From contig CAKUJA010000042.1 of assembly GCA_934661135.1 (NCBI GenBank), forward strand, positions 1 through 18,990: a stretch of DNA of 18,990 nucleotides, written 5' to 3'. Positions within the stretch are counted from its first letter, which is position 1; each line of letters starts with the position of its first letter. Shown piece by piece: positions 1 to 7,414 of the stretch. The stretch is from an uncultured Oscillospiraceae bacterium. GTDB taxonomy: Bacteria > Bacillota > Clostridia > Oscillospirales > Oscillospiraceae. The notes beneath the pieces were generated by a model. It searched no databases and was not told where the DNA came from. It saw only the letters and a program-made list of their open reading frames with translations. A program made the position numbers and the translations under genes.

Positions 1-398
1 GCCATGTCGCGCGAATAGACCTTGCCGAAGTTGCCCTTCGAGTCGACAAACGGATGCAGCAGCGTCTCGTTGCCGCGGGCAAGGCGCACCATCGTGTCGT
101 AGATGGCAGCGTCGCCGTGCGGGTTGAGCTTCATCGTCTGGCCGACGATATTGGCCGACTTGGTGCGCGGCTTCGTCAGAAGCCCCATCTGGTACATTGT
201 GTAGAGCAGCTTGCGGTGGGACGGCTTGAAGCCGTCGATCTCCGGGATCGCGCGGGAGACGATGACCGACATCGCATAGGGCATATAGTTCTCCTCGAGC
301 GTGCGGCAGATCGGCTGCTCCTGCACCTCGGCATGGAGACCCATGACGTTCGGATCGGTTTTATGATGAGATTCTTCGTTGTTCTTCTTTTTTGGCAT
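1..398 (-). CDS. parC: Topoisomerase IV subunit A-like (ParC/GyrA family), N-terminal part
   Basis: N-terminal 132 codons of a type IIA topoisomerase A subunit, the DNA-cleaving partner of ParE; the rest lies beyond the window start. Visible family features are YAMSVIVSRAIPEIDGFKPSHRKLLY-type sequence at residues 41-66 (canonical form YAMSVIV.RALPDVRDGLKPVHRR.LY) and the HGD-containing helix at residues 94-101, reading HGDAAIYD. The catalytic tyrosine is not reached. The start is ATG at 398, with AAGGAT about eight bases upstream. It is the third gene of the parE-DUF559-parC operon, separated from DUF559 by a repeat-filled 143-bp gap. Oddities: Ala97 occupies the position of GyrA Ser83/ParC Ser80, and the protein diverges from canonical GyrA/ParC. 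A divergent gyrA cannot be excluded, but being downstream of a divergent ParE/GyrB favours a second, ParC-like enzyme. Confidence 0.88.
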   Translation of the reverse strand, partial: MPKKKNNEESHHKTDPNVMGLHAEVQEQPICRTLEENYMPYAMSVIVSRAIPEIDGFKPSHRKLLYTMYQMGLLTKPRTKSANIVGQTMKLNPHGDAAIYDTMVRLARGNETLLHPFVDSKGNFGKVYSRDM

Positions 399-433
399 GA
401 TGTTTTATCCTTCAAATCACATTCGCAGCAAAC

Positions 434-586
434 AAAGCCTTCCCCGGCGGGGAAGGTGCCCCAGTGCGCACACTGGGGCGGATGAGGGTCTGGAGCATTC
501 ACCCAAATGCGTTACAGTTTGTATTTGCTCCCCGACCCTCATCAGTCACGGCTCGCGCCGTGACAGCTTCCCCCGGGGGAAGCCTT
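434..586. repeat. MITE-like palindromic repeat with related inverted ends
   Basis: The left arm (about 434-496) and right arm (about 527-586) are diverged inverted copies of each other. Each runs from an AAGCCTTCCCC/AAGGCTTCCCCC end, through a GGGGAAG hairpin and a second hairpin, to GATGAGGGTC then GGAGC or GGGGAGC. The hairpins are TGCCCCAGTG/CACTGGGGC in the left arm and GTCACGGC/GCCGTGAC in the right arm. About 30 bp of unrelated sequence lies between the arms. No ORF for a transposase is present. The right arm is closely related to the repeat at 11597-11656, so the family is dispersed. The element overlaps the 3' end of the DUF559 gene and lies directly before parC. Confidence 0.75.
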
Positions 587-934
587 TCTGCTGCTTGCTT
601 TGACCAACAAATCAATTTGTTCACAAACGCCAGCGAAATTCCGGTCGATGTCTGTATTGGAAAAACGAAGCACCGAAATTCCGTACTTCTTTTTCAGATA
701 GTCTGTGCGGCGCAGATCATATTCCAACTGCTCCAATTCATAATGCCCGCTGCCGTCCAGCTCAATCGCCAGTTTCACCTGATGTGCATAAAAATCAACA
801 ATGTACGGAACGAGAACAACTTGTCTCCGAAACTGCACCGGATAGGTACGCAAAAAGTCATACCAAAGTTTTCGTTCTTCTTTTGTCTGTGCTTTTCGCA
901 GCGTTCTTGCTCGATCATTCCAATTGTTGATCAT
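542..934 (-). CDS. DUF559 endonuclease-like (restriction-fold) protein
   Basis: A 130-residue DUF559 protein, related to the very-short-patch-repair/restriction-endonuclease fold; no substrate is established for most members. Family landmarks are an N-terminal helix with K..ERKLW (17-24), FRRQ (35-38), VDFY (46-49), the acidic core ELDGSGH (59-64 region, E59, D60, H64), YD..R (72-76) and VLRF (88-91). Asp47 and Glu59 are the likely metal-binding residues. The ATG at 934 overlaps the parE stop as ATGA, so translation is probably coupled. The last 14 residues (117-130, starting KASPGG) and the TGA are encoded by the right arm of the repeat at 434-586, which suggests the native C-terminus was replaced. 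Base composition looks more AT-rich than parE. The family call is firm; the cellular role is unknown. Confidence 0.85.
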   Translation of the reverse strand: MINNWNDRARTLRKAQTKEERKLWYDFLRTYPVQFRRQVVLVPYIVDFYAHQVKLAIELDGSGHYELEQLEYDLRRTDYLKKKYGISVLRFSNTDIDRNFAGVCEQIDLLVKASSRKASPGGSCHGASRD

Positions 935-2913
935 GACACATCCAACTGATCGAGATATTTATATCCATTCTCGGCGATATGATCCTTTCGCCCCTGAAGG
1001 TTATCGCCGAGGAGCAGATCGAACATCTGCTGTGTGAGCGCCATATCCTCCGGCATGACCTTGATGAGCCGCCGCGTGGCGGGGTTCATGGTCGTCATCC
1101 ACATCATCTCCGGGTCGTTCTCGCCGAGACCTTTGGAGCGGTTGATTGTGACCTTTTTGCCCTCAAGCGACTTCAAAATTTCCGCTTTTTCACTTTCGGT
1201 ATAGGCAAACCACGTTTTCTCCTTACAGGCAATCTCATAGAGCGGCGACTCGGCGATATAGACATATCCCTGCTCGATGAGCGTGGGGCAGAGACGGTAG
1301 ATCATAGTCAAAATCAGCGTGCGGATCTGGTAGCCGTCGACATCGGCATCGGTGCAGATGACGACCTTGTTCCAGCGGAGGTTTTGCAGGTCGAACGCGC
1401 TGAGATCCTTGGCTTTTTTGACCTGCACCTCGACGCCGCAGCCGAGGACGCGGATGAGATCGGTGATGATTTCGGACTTGAAGATGCGGTCGTAATCGGC
1501 CTTCAGGCAGTTCAAAATTTTGCCGCGGACGGGCATGATGCCCTGGAACTCCGCGTCGCGCGAGAGCTTGACCGCGCCGAGCGCGCTGTCGCCCTCGACG
1601 ATGTAGATTTCGCGTTTGGCGACGTCCTTGGTGCGGCAGTCGACGAATTTCTGGACGCGGTTGGCGATGTCGACCGAGCCGGTCAGCTTCTTTTTGATGT
1701 TCAGACGCGCCTTCTCCGCAGTTTCGCGGCTGCGCTTGTTGATGAGCACCTGATCGGCGATTTTGTCGGCTTCGGCCTTGTTTTCGATGAAGTAGACGTG
1801 AAGGCGGCTGCGGAAAAACTCCGTCATGGCCTCCTGCACGAATTTGTTCGTGATGGCCTTTTTCGTCTGGTTCTCATACGACGTCTGCGTGGAGAAGCAG
1901 TTTGTGACCAGTATCAGGCAATCCTGCACGTCCTGGAACGTGATTTTTGGCTCGGCTTTGGTGTATTTGTTCTGCGATTTCAGGTAGGCGTCGATCGCGT
2001 AGACGAAGGCATTGCGGACGGCCTTCTCCGGCGCACCGCCGTATTCGAGCCACGAGGAGTTGTGGTAGTATTCAATACGATTGACCTGATTGGAAAAGCA
2101 GAACGCGGCCGAGATCTTGACCTTGTATTCCGGCTTGTCCTCGCGGTCGCGGCCGCGGCGCTCGGCTTCCCAGAACTGCGGCGCGGTGAGCGGCGTCTGC
2201 CCGGCCAGCTCCGTCACATAGTCGAGAATGCCGTGCTCGTAGCGGTATTCGGTTTCGGTGAATTTGCCTTTTTCGGTCTCGCGGCGGTAGCGGAAGCTGA
2301 CGCCGGCGTTGACAACGGCCTGGCGCTTGAGCGTATCCTCAAAGTATTCGGGCGGGATATGGATATCGGTAAAAACCTCGAGATCGGGCTTCCAGTGGAA
2401 GGTGGAGCCGGTTTTTTTGCGGTCGGCCGGCTCTTTGTTCAGCTTGCCGACAATCTCGCCGCGCTCGAAATGGAGTGTATATTTATAGCCGTCGCGGCGG
2501 ACAGTGGCGTCGAAATATTCTGAGGCGTACTGCGTGGCGCAGGCGCCGAGACCATTCAGGCCGAGGGAATATTCGTAGTCGCCGCCGGTGTTGTTGTCAT
2601 ATTTGCCGCCGGCGTAGAGCTCACAGAAAACGAGCTCCCAGTTGTATTTCTGCTCTTTTTCGTTCCAATCGACGGGACAGCCGCGGCCAAAATCCTCCAC
2701 CTCGAGAGAATCGTCTAGAAAGTGCGTGACAATGATCGTGTCGCCGTTGCCCTCGCGCGCTTCGTCGATGGCATTGGAGAGAATCTCAAACGCTGCGTGC
2801 TCGCAGCCTTCCAGTCCATCCGAGCCGAAGATGACGGCAGGGCGCTTGCGCACCCGGTCGGCGCCTTTGAGAGAGGTAATGGATTCATTTCCGTACGCTT
2901 GCTGTTTTTTCAT
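931..2913 (-). CDS. parE: Topoisomerase IV subunit B-like (ParE/GyrB family), divergent
   Basis: A 660-residue ATPase subunit of a type IIA topoisomerase. In order it shows a GHKL ATPase domain with catalytic Glu43 and Asn47 (FEILSNAIDEA), DFGRG at 74-78 and GLNGLG at 118-123, then the transducer with the QTK loop at 349-351. The TOPRIM domain follows, with EGDSA at 440-444, TDADVDG at 521-527 and KGLGE at 594-598. Length fits ParE/GyrB. It departs from the usual EGDSAGGSAKQGRDR signature, reading EGDSALG then AVKLSRDA, so it is probably a second topoisomerase rather than the housekeeping gyrase. The start is ATG 2913 with an AGGGG ribosome site, downstream of a near-consensus promoter. It is first in an operon with DUF559 (4-bp overlap) and parC. 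ParE versus GyrB assignment rests on context. Confidence 0.9.
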   Translation of the reverse strand: MKKQQAYGNESITSLKGADRVRKRPAVIFGSDGLEGCEHAAFEILSNAIDEAREGNGDTIIVTHFLDDSLEVEDFGRGCPVDWNEKEQKYNWELVFCELYAGGKYDNNTGGDYEYSLGLNGLGACATQYASEYFDATVRRDGYKYTLHFERGEIVGKLNKEPADRKKTGSTFHWKPDLEVFTDIHIPPEYFEDTLKRQAVVNAGVSFRYRRETEKGKFTETEYRYEHGILDYVTELAGQTPLTAPQFWEAERRGRDREDKPEYKVKISAAFCFSNQVNRIEYYHNSSWLEYGGAPEKAVRNAFVYAIDAYLKSQNKYTKAEPKITFQDVQDCLILVTNCFSTQTSYENQTKKAITNKFVQEAMTEFFRSRLHVYFIENKAEADKIADQVLINKRSRETAEKARLNIKKKLTGSVDIANRVQKFVDCRTKDVAKREIYIVEGDSALGAVKLSRDAEFQGIMPVRGKILNCLKADYDRIFKSEIITDLIRVLGCGVEVQVKKAKDLSAFDLQNLRWNKVVICTDADVDGYQIRTLILTMIYRLCPTLIEQGYVYIAESPLYEIACKEKTWFAYTESEKAEILKSLEGKKVTINRSKGLGENDPEMMWMTTMNPATRRLIKVMPEDMALTQQMFDLLLGDNLQGRKDHIAENGYKYLDQLDVS

Positions 2914-2970
2914 CTGTGTCCCCTACATTTCGTGCTGAATATGAGCCTAAACACCCATTATATTGGAATT

Positions 2971-2999
2971 ATTATACTGATTTTCCATTTGAAAGTCAA
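2971..2999 (-). promoter_or_regulatory. Sigma-A promoter of the parE-DUF559-parC operon
   Basis: On the minus strand, TTGACT (2994-2999) is followed by a 17-bp spacer and a perfect TATAAT (2971-2976), leaving an mRNA leader of roughly 50 nt before the parE ATG. This is close to consensus. Confidence 0.85.
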
Positions 3000-3071
3000 G
3001 CCGCGTGCGTCTTGTCGATTTCCGTCAAAAAGCGGCGCGTATCTTTGTTCTATTTTTTCCGCGCGGAGCCA

Positions 3072-3100
3072 TTGCAATTCGTTTCGTTTCGCTCTATCAT
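3072..3100 (+). promoter_or_regulatory. Sigma-A promoter of the DUF1846 operon
   Basis: TTGCAA (3072-3077), a 17-bp spacer and TATCAT (3095-3100) lie about 40 bp upstream of the ATG at 3140. This promoter is divergent from the parE promoter. Confidence 0.6.
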
Positions 3101-3139
3101 ATAGTGTGGAATATATTGTGATACAGGATCGGTGAAAGC

Positions 3140-4624
3140 ATGGGAAAAATCGGATTTGACAATGAAACCTATCTGCGTTTGCAGTCTCAGAAAATTTTGG
3201 AACGCGTCGACCGCTTCGGCGGCAAGCTCTATCTCGAATTTGGCGGGAAGCTGTTTGACGACTATCACGCCTCGCGCGTGCTGCCCGGATTTGAGCCGGA
3301 CAGCAAGATAAAAATGCTGCTTCAGCTCAAGGAACAGGCGGAAATCGTGATTGCGATCTGCGCGGGACACATCGAACAGAACAAGCGGCGCGGCGACCTC
3401 GGCATCACCTATGATATGGACGTGATGCGCCTGATTGACGCGTTCCGCAGCATCGGCCTTTACGTCGGCTCGGTCGTCATCACGCAGTACGCCGGGCAGC
3501 ACGCGGCAGAGCTGTTCCAGCACAAGCTGGAGAATCTCGGCGTGCGGGTTTACAAGCACTACCCGATCGAGGACTACCCCTCAAACGTCGGACTGATTGT
3601 CTCGGACGACGGCTTCGGCAAGAACGAATACATCGAAACCAGCCACCCTGTTGTCGTTGTGACCGCGCCGGGTCCCGGCTCGGGTAAGATGGCCACCTGT
3701 CTCAGCCAGCTCTACCACGAGCACAAACGCGGCACGCAGGCCGGTTACGCGAAATATGAGACGTTCCCGGTGTGGAGTCTGCCGCTCAAGCACCCGGTCA
3801 ACCTCGCCTATGAAGCGGCGACGGCGGATCTGGCCGATGTGAACATGATCGATCCGTTCCATCTGGAGGCCTACGGCGTGACCACGGTCAACTACAACCG
3901 CGACGTGGAGATCTTCCCGGTGCTTGAAGCGATGTTCCGCCAGATCTACGGCGAGTGCCCGTATAAGAGTCCGACGGACATGGGCGTGAATATGATCGGC
4001 AGCGCGATCATCGACGACGAGGTATGCCGCGAAGCGTCGATTCAGGAGATCATCCGCCGCTATTTTACAACGGCCTGCAACGTGAAAAAGGGTCTGGCCG
4101 AGCCGAGCGAGCTGCACAAGCAGGAGATGCTGATGAACTATCTGCACATCACGCCGGAGATGCGCCCCTGCGTACCCGCGGCACGCAGGAAGGCCGAGGA
4201 GACCGGTGCGCCGGCCGCAGCCATCGAGCTGCCGGACGGCAGAATTGTCACCGGCAAGACGTCGGGACTGATGGGTGCGTGCTCCGCCGCGCTGCTCAAC
4301 AGCCTGAAGGCGCTGGCCGGGATTCACGACAAGGTGAACCTGATTGCGCCGATGGTGCTCGCCCCGATTCAGCATCTCAAGGTGGAGCATCTCGGCAACT
4401 CGAACCCGCGGCTGCACACCGACGAAGTGCTGATTGCGCTTTCGATGTCGGCCGTCACAAATCCGACGGCGGAGCTGGCGATGGAAGCGCTGTCCGGCCT
4501 GCGCGGTGGCGAGGTGCATTCCTCGGTCATCCTTTCGTCCGTTGACGAGAACACCTTTAAGAAACTCGGAATGCACGTGACCTATGAGCCGGTCTACCAG
4601 TCGCATTCCCTCTACCACAAATAA
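3140..4624 (+). CDS. DUF1846 (UPF0371) family protein
   Basis: A 494-residue protein of the DUF1846/UPF0371 family, cytosolic and widespread in Firmicutes, whose biochemical activity is not established to my knowledge. The opening sequence (GFDNETYLRLQS, then LYLEFGGKLFDDYHASRVLPGF at 30-51) is characteristic of the family. A glycine-rich APGPGSGK segment at 176-183 resembles a nucleotide-binding P-loop and suggests, without proving, phosphate or nucleotide binding. No signal peptide or membrane segment is seen. The ATG at 3140 has a modest GGTGA site just upstream. The stop lies 9 bp before the glycosidase start, and that gene's AAGGAG ribosome site abuts this gene's TAA, so the two are probably co-transcribed. 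No frame disruption is seen. Confidence 0.88.
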   Translation: MGKIGFDNETYLRLQSQKILERVDRFGGKLYLEFGGKLFDDYHASRVLPGFEPDSKIKMLLQLKEQAEIVIAICAGHIEQNKRRGDLGITYDMDVMRLIDAFRSIGLYVGSVVITQYAGQHAAELFQHKLENLGVRVYKHYPIEDYPSNVGLIVSDDGFGKNEYIETSHPVVVVTAPGPGSGKMATCLSQLYHEHKRGTQAGYAKYETFPVWSLPLKHPVNLAYEAATADLADVNMIDPFHLEAYGVTTVNYNRDVEIFPVLEAMFRQIYGECPYKSPTDMGVNMIGSAIIDDEVCREASIQEIIRRYFTTACNVKKGLAEPSELHKQEMLMNYLHITPEMRPCVPAARRKAEETGAPAAAIELPDGRIVTGKTSGLMGACSAALLNSLKALAGIHDKVNLIAPMVLAPIQHLKVEHLGNSNPRLHTDEVLIALSMSAVTNPTAELAMEALSGLRGGEVHSSVILSSVDENTFKKLGMHVTYEPVYQSHSLYHK

Positions 4625-4633
4625 GGAGCTTCT

Positions 4634-5962
4634 ATGAAACGCAATCACAGAAATCTGTTCTCCGTTGCCGTGGTTCTGCTCTGTCTGGCGCTGGTGACCG
4701 GCGCGGGCATTCTGCTGCTCCGTGCGCTGCCGGAAAAGCAGGCCGGAACCGTAGACTCCATCCAGACCGGCGCCGTGTTTGACCAGACGAACAGCACGGC
4801 CGCACCGGATCGGGAGGAAGCCTATGAGGGCGATCTGCCGAACCTGTCGAACACCGTGGAGCCGGACGAGAGCGAAACGCCGCAGCCGGAGGATGAAGCC
4901 GCTGCCGCAGCGGTCAAGCTGGCCAGGCAGACGCTCGCCGGAATGACGCTGGACGAAAAGCTCTGGCAGCTCTTTTTCGTCACACCGGAGGCCATCACGG
5001 GCGTGGAGACCGCGACGCTGGCCGGCGACGCAACAAAAGCCGCAATTGAGAGTATGCCGGTTGGCGGTCTGGTCTACTTTGCCAAAAACCTCGAAAACCG
5101 CGCGCAGACCGTCACGCTGCTGAAAAATTCGCAGTCCTATTCCAAAATCCCGCTGTTTCTCGGCGTGGATGAGGAGGGCGGCACCGTCTCCCGCTTAAAG
5201 ACGAGCGGCCTTGCCATCGACACCGGCGTCGGCACGATGCAGTCCGTCGGCGAGAGCGCCGACCCCGCCGCGGCCTATGCCGCCGGGCAGGAGATCGCCG
5301 GCAATCTGCACGCGCTCGGATTTAACCTCGACTTTGCGCCGGTTGCAGACGTCTCCTCGGGAAAGAATGCAGCCATCGGTTCGCGCTCGTTTGGCACCGA
5401 TCCGGAACTTTGCGCGTCGCTGGCCGGGATTGTCTCGAACGCGCTGACCGACGGCGGCGTCATCCCCTGCCTGAAGCACTTCCCCGGCTATGGCGGTGCA
5501 GCCGCCGACGACCATGAGGGCGCCGTTGTCATTGACAAAACGCTGGAGGAGCTGGAGAGCTGCGACCTCATTCCCTATCGGCGGATTCTCGCCGACCAGG
5601 ATGTGCCGTTTATCATGGTCACACATCTGCGCTATCCGTCCGTCACCGGCGGCAACGCTCCCGCCGATCTGTCGAGCAAAATTGTCACCGATCTTTTGCG
5701 GAACAAATTGGGATATGCGAACGTCATAATTACAGATTCACACCAGATGGCTTCGATCACCGATGATTACACACCGGCGCAGGCCGCCGTCGCGGCGATT
5801 GCGGCCGGATGCGACATGATTCTCATGCCGGAGGACTTACAGGCCGCATATGATGGACTGAAAGCCGCAGTCGATGCCGGCACGCTCACCGAAGCGCGTA
5901 TCGACGAGAGCGTGCTCCGCATCCTGACCGTCAAGGCGAATTACAGCTTATTGACTGAATGA
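4634..5962 (+). CDS. Membrane-anchored glycoside hydrolase family 3 protein (NagZ-like beta-N-acetylhexosaminidase)
   Basis: A 442-residue GH3 enzyme that probably removes beta-linked N-acetylglucosamine from cell-wall fragments outside the membrane. One hydrophobic segment (about 8-30) after a basic start looks like an uncleaved signal anchor; there is no lipobox. It is followed by a disordered, acidic, Pro/Thr-rich linker to about residue 90. The catalytic domain shows GVDEEGG (177-183), KHFPG (281-285) then Asp293-His294 matching the NagZ acid/base dyad loop, and IITDSHQM (365-372), in which Asp368 is the expected nucleophile. The usual KHFPGHG is KHFPGYG here. The ATG at 4634 has AAGGAG upstream. 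The substrate is inferred from the family; peptidoglycan turnover is most likely. Confidence 0.88.
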   Translation: MKRNHRNLFSVAVVLLCLALVTGAGILLLRALPEKQAGTVDSIQTGAVFDQTNSTAAPDREEAYEGDLPNLSNTVEPDESETPQPEDEAAAAAVKLARQTLAGMTLDEKLWQLFFVTPEAITGVETATLAGDATKAAIESMPVGGLVYFAKNLENRAQTVTLLKNSQSYSKIPLFLGVDEEGGTVSRLKTSGLAIDTGVGTMQSVGESADPAAAYAAGQEIAGNLHALGFNLDFAPVADVSSGKNAAIGSRSFGTDPELCASLAGIVSNALTDGGVIPCLKHFPGYGGAAADDHEGAVVIDKTLEELESCDLIPYRRILADQDVPFIMVTHLRYPSVTGGNAPADLSSKIVTDLLRNKLGYANVIITDSHQMASITDDYTPAQAAVAAIAAGCDMILMPEDLQAAYDGLKAAVDAGTLTEARIDESVLRILTVKANYSLLTE

Positions 5963-5983
5963 CAGAAAAGGAGTCTGATTACC

Positions 5984-6178
5984 ATGGAAGAAAAGAAATT
6001 ATATCGTGCATCGATCGACAAAAAAATCTGCGGCGTCTGCGGCGGCATCGCGCATTATTTCGGCGTCGATTCCACGCTGGTGCGCCTGATCGCCGTCGTG
6101 CTGTTCTTTGCGGGCGGACTGAGCCTGTGGGTGTATTTGATCGCAGCGCTGATTATGACAGAGACATCAGAATATTAA
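5984..6178 (+). CDS. PspC domain small membrane protein
   Basis: A 64-residue protein consisting of a single PspC domain, related to phage-shock-protein C and its Firmicutes relatives linked to envelope stress. The signature reads KKICGVCGGIAHYFGVDSTLVR at residues 13-34, followed by one hydrophobic span (about 35-58) that should cross the membrane. The ATG at 5984 has AAGGAG ten bases upstream, in the 21-bp gap after the glycosidase gene, so it is probably the last gene of the DUF1846-glycosidase-PspC operon. An intrinsic terminator follows the stop. The family is clear; the partner and function here are not known. Confidence 0.9.
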   Translation: MEEKKLYRASIDKKICGVCGGIAHYFGVDSTLVRLIAVVLFFAGGLSLWVYLIAALIMTETSEY

Positions 6179-6185
6179 GAAGAAA

Positions 6186-6224
6186 AAACGGAGCTGCCCC
6201 GCTGGGCAGCTTCGCGTTTTCTTT
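6186..6224 (+). terminator. Intrinsic terminator after the PspC gene
   Basis: An 8-bp stem AGCTGCCC (6192-6199) / GGGCAGCT (6204-6211) with a CGCT loop, then a T-rich tail (GCGTTTTCTTT). It starts 13 bp after the TAA. Confidence 0.75.
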
Positions 6225-6240
6225 GAGAAACGGGCGTTTA

Positions 6241-6289
6241 CGCCCCCATTCTTTTCGCCTCTTTTCGGAGAAAGAAAAGAATGGGGGCG
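6241..6289. repeat. Perfect long hairpin of the ATTCTTTTC dispersed repeat family
   Basis: CGCCCCCATTCTTTTC (6241-6256) is perfectly complementary to 6274-6289, with a 17-nt centre. The core CCATTCTTTTC/GAAAAGAATGG is shared with 6301-6341 and 11511-11572. It is not followed by a T-run, so it reads as a mobile or structural repeat rather than a terminator. Confidence 0.7.
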
Positions 6290-6300
6290 CAAAACGTTCT

Positions 6301-6341
6301 GGCAGAGAAAGAAAAGAATGGGTTCAAAAAAGCGTTTCTTT
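6301..6341. repeat. Half copy of the GAAAAGAATG dispersed repeat
   Basis: GGCAGAGAAAG, then AAAAGAATGGGTTC, a run of A and GCGTTTCTT aligns over about 41 bp with 11531-11572 with only a few differences. It lies directly after the hairpin at 6241-6289. Confidence 0.7.
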
Positions 6342-6346
6342 GACAC

Positions 6347-6378
6347 AAAAAGAGCAGGCTACACAGCCTGCTCTTTTT
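6347..6378. terminator. Bidirectional terminator between PspC and fba
   Basis: A perfect 14-bp stem AAAAAGAGCAGGCT (6347-6360) / AGCCTGCTCTTTTT (6365-6378) with an ACAC loop. U-runs are present on both strands. It ends 14 bp beyond the fba stop, so it terminates fba and also backs up the rightward operon. Confidence 0.9.
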
Positions 6379-6391
6379 TATAATGCTTCAA

Positions 6392-7360
6392 TTAGGCCTT
6401 GCCGGCGCAGCCGAGGACGTCGATCAGCTTGTGACGAACAAGCTCCTTGATGTTGGCACGGGCGGGTTTCAGGTACTCGCGCGGGTCGAACTTGTCGGGA
6501 TGCTCATTGAAGAACTGACGGATCGTGCCGGTCATGGCAAGACGCAGGTCGGAGTCGATGTTGATCTTGCAGACGGACAGCTCGGCTGCATGACGGAGCT
6601 GCTCCTCGGGAATACCAACAGCATCCGGCATCTTGCCGCCGTTTTCGTTGATCATCTTCACGTATTCCTGCGGGACGGAGGAAGAACCGTGCAGCACGAT
6701 CGGGAAACCGGGCAGACGCTTGGAGACCTCCTCGAGGACGTCGAAGCGCAGGGGAGGCGGAACGAGGATGCCCTTTTCGTTGCGGGTGCACTGATCAGCC
6801 GTGAACTTGTAAGCGCCGTGGCTGGTGCCGATGGCGATGGCCAGGGAGTCGCAGCCGGTCTTGGAGACGAACTCCTCAACTTCTTCCGGACGGGTGTAGG
6901 AAGCAGCGTGCGCCGCGACCTTCACTTCGTCTTCGATGCCGGCGAGCGTGCCCAGCTCGGCCTCGACGACAACGCCGTGGTCATGCGCATACTCGACGAC
7001 CTTACGGGTGATCTCGATGTTCTCTTCGAAGGGCTTGGAGGAGGCGTCGATCATGACGGAGGTAAAGCCGCCGTCGATGCAGGCCTTGCAGGTCTCAAAG
7101 TCGGGGCCATGATCCAGATGCAGCGCGATGGGGATGTCCGGGCAGCAGATGACGGCCGCCTCGACCAGCTTGACCAGATAGTTGTGGTTCGCGTAAGCAC
7201 GCGCGCCCTTGGAGACCTGAAGGATAACCGGAGCCTTTTCTTCCTGGCAGGCTTCGGTGATACCCTGCACGATTTCCATGTTGTTGACGTTGAACGCGCC
7301 GATGGCATAGCCGCCGTCATACGCCTTCTTGAACATCTCAGTTGTCGTTACCAGAGGCAT
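6392..7360 (-). CDS. fba: Class II fructose-1,6-bisphosphate aldolase
   Basis: A 322-residue, zinc-dependent cytosolic aldolase that splits fructose-1,6-bisphosphate into dihydroxyacetone phosphate and glyceraldehyde-3-phosphate, and works in reverse in gluconeogenesis. Visible active-site elements are HLDHG at 81-85 (catalytic Asp83, zinc ligand His84), GTSHG at 178-182 (zinc ligand His181), VLHGSSS at 222-228 (His224) and the phosphate-binding NIDSD at 268-272. It is somewhat longer than the roughly 285-residue Bacillus-type enzyme. The ATG at 7360 has AAGGAG upstream. It has its own promoter and a strong terminator and is transcribed away from the phosphofructokinase gene, so the two consecutive glycolytic steps share a 176-bp intergenic control region. 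Confidence 0.96.
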   Translation of the reverse strand: MPLVTTTEMFKKAYDGGYAIGAFNVNNMEIVQGITEACQEEKAPVILQVSKGARAYANHNYLVKLVEAAVICCPDIPIALHLDHGPDFETCKACIDGGFTSVMIDASSKPFEENIEITRKVVEYAHDHGVVVEAELGTLAGIEDEVKVAAHAASYTRPEEVEEFVSKTGCDSLAIAIGTSHGAYKFTADQCTRNEKGILVPPPLRFDVLEEVSKRLPGFPIVLHGSSSVPQEYVKMINENGGKMPDAVGIPEEQLRHAAELSVCKINIDSDLRLAMTGTIRQFFNEHPDKFDPREYLKPARANIKELVRHKLIDVLGCAGKA

Positions 7361-7414
7361 AATATTTCTCTCCTTTATATCTTGTATAGGGTTTCGCTAG
7401 ACTTTCCAAAAAGA

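Noticed and set aside
434..586. CRISPR or toxin-antitoxin interpretation of the palindromic repeats at 434-586 and 11597-11656
   Set aside because: There are no regularly spaced direct repeats with unique spacers, and no cas or toxin gene; the copies are solo and 11 kb apart.
464..949. Plus-strand 161-codon frame through the repeat and DUF559 gene
   Set aside because: It starts in a repeat and is antisense to a gene with a clear family match.
979..2523. Long plus-strand open frame (514 codons) antisense to parE
   Set aside because: It mirrors the GC-rich codon pattern of parE, has Asp/Leu/Val-rich low-complexity content typical of antisense shadows, and has no ribosome site or known domain.
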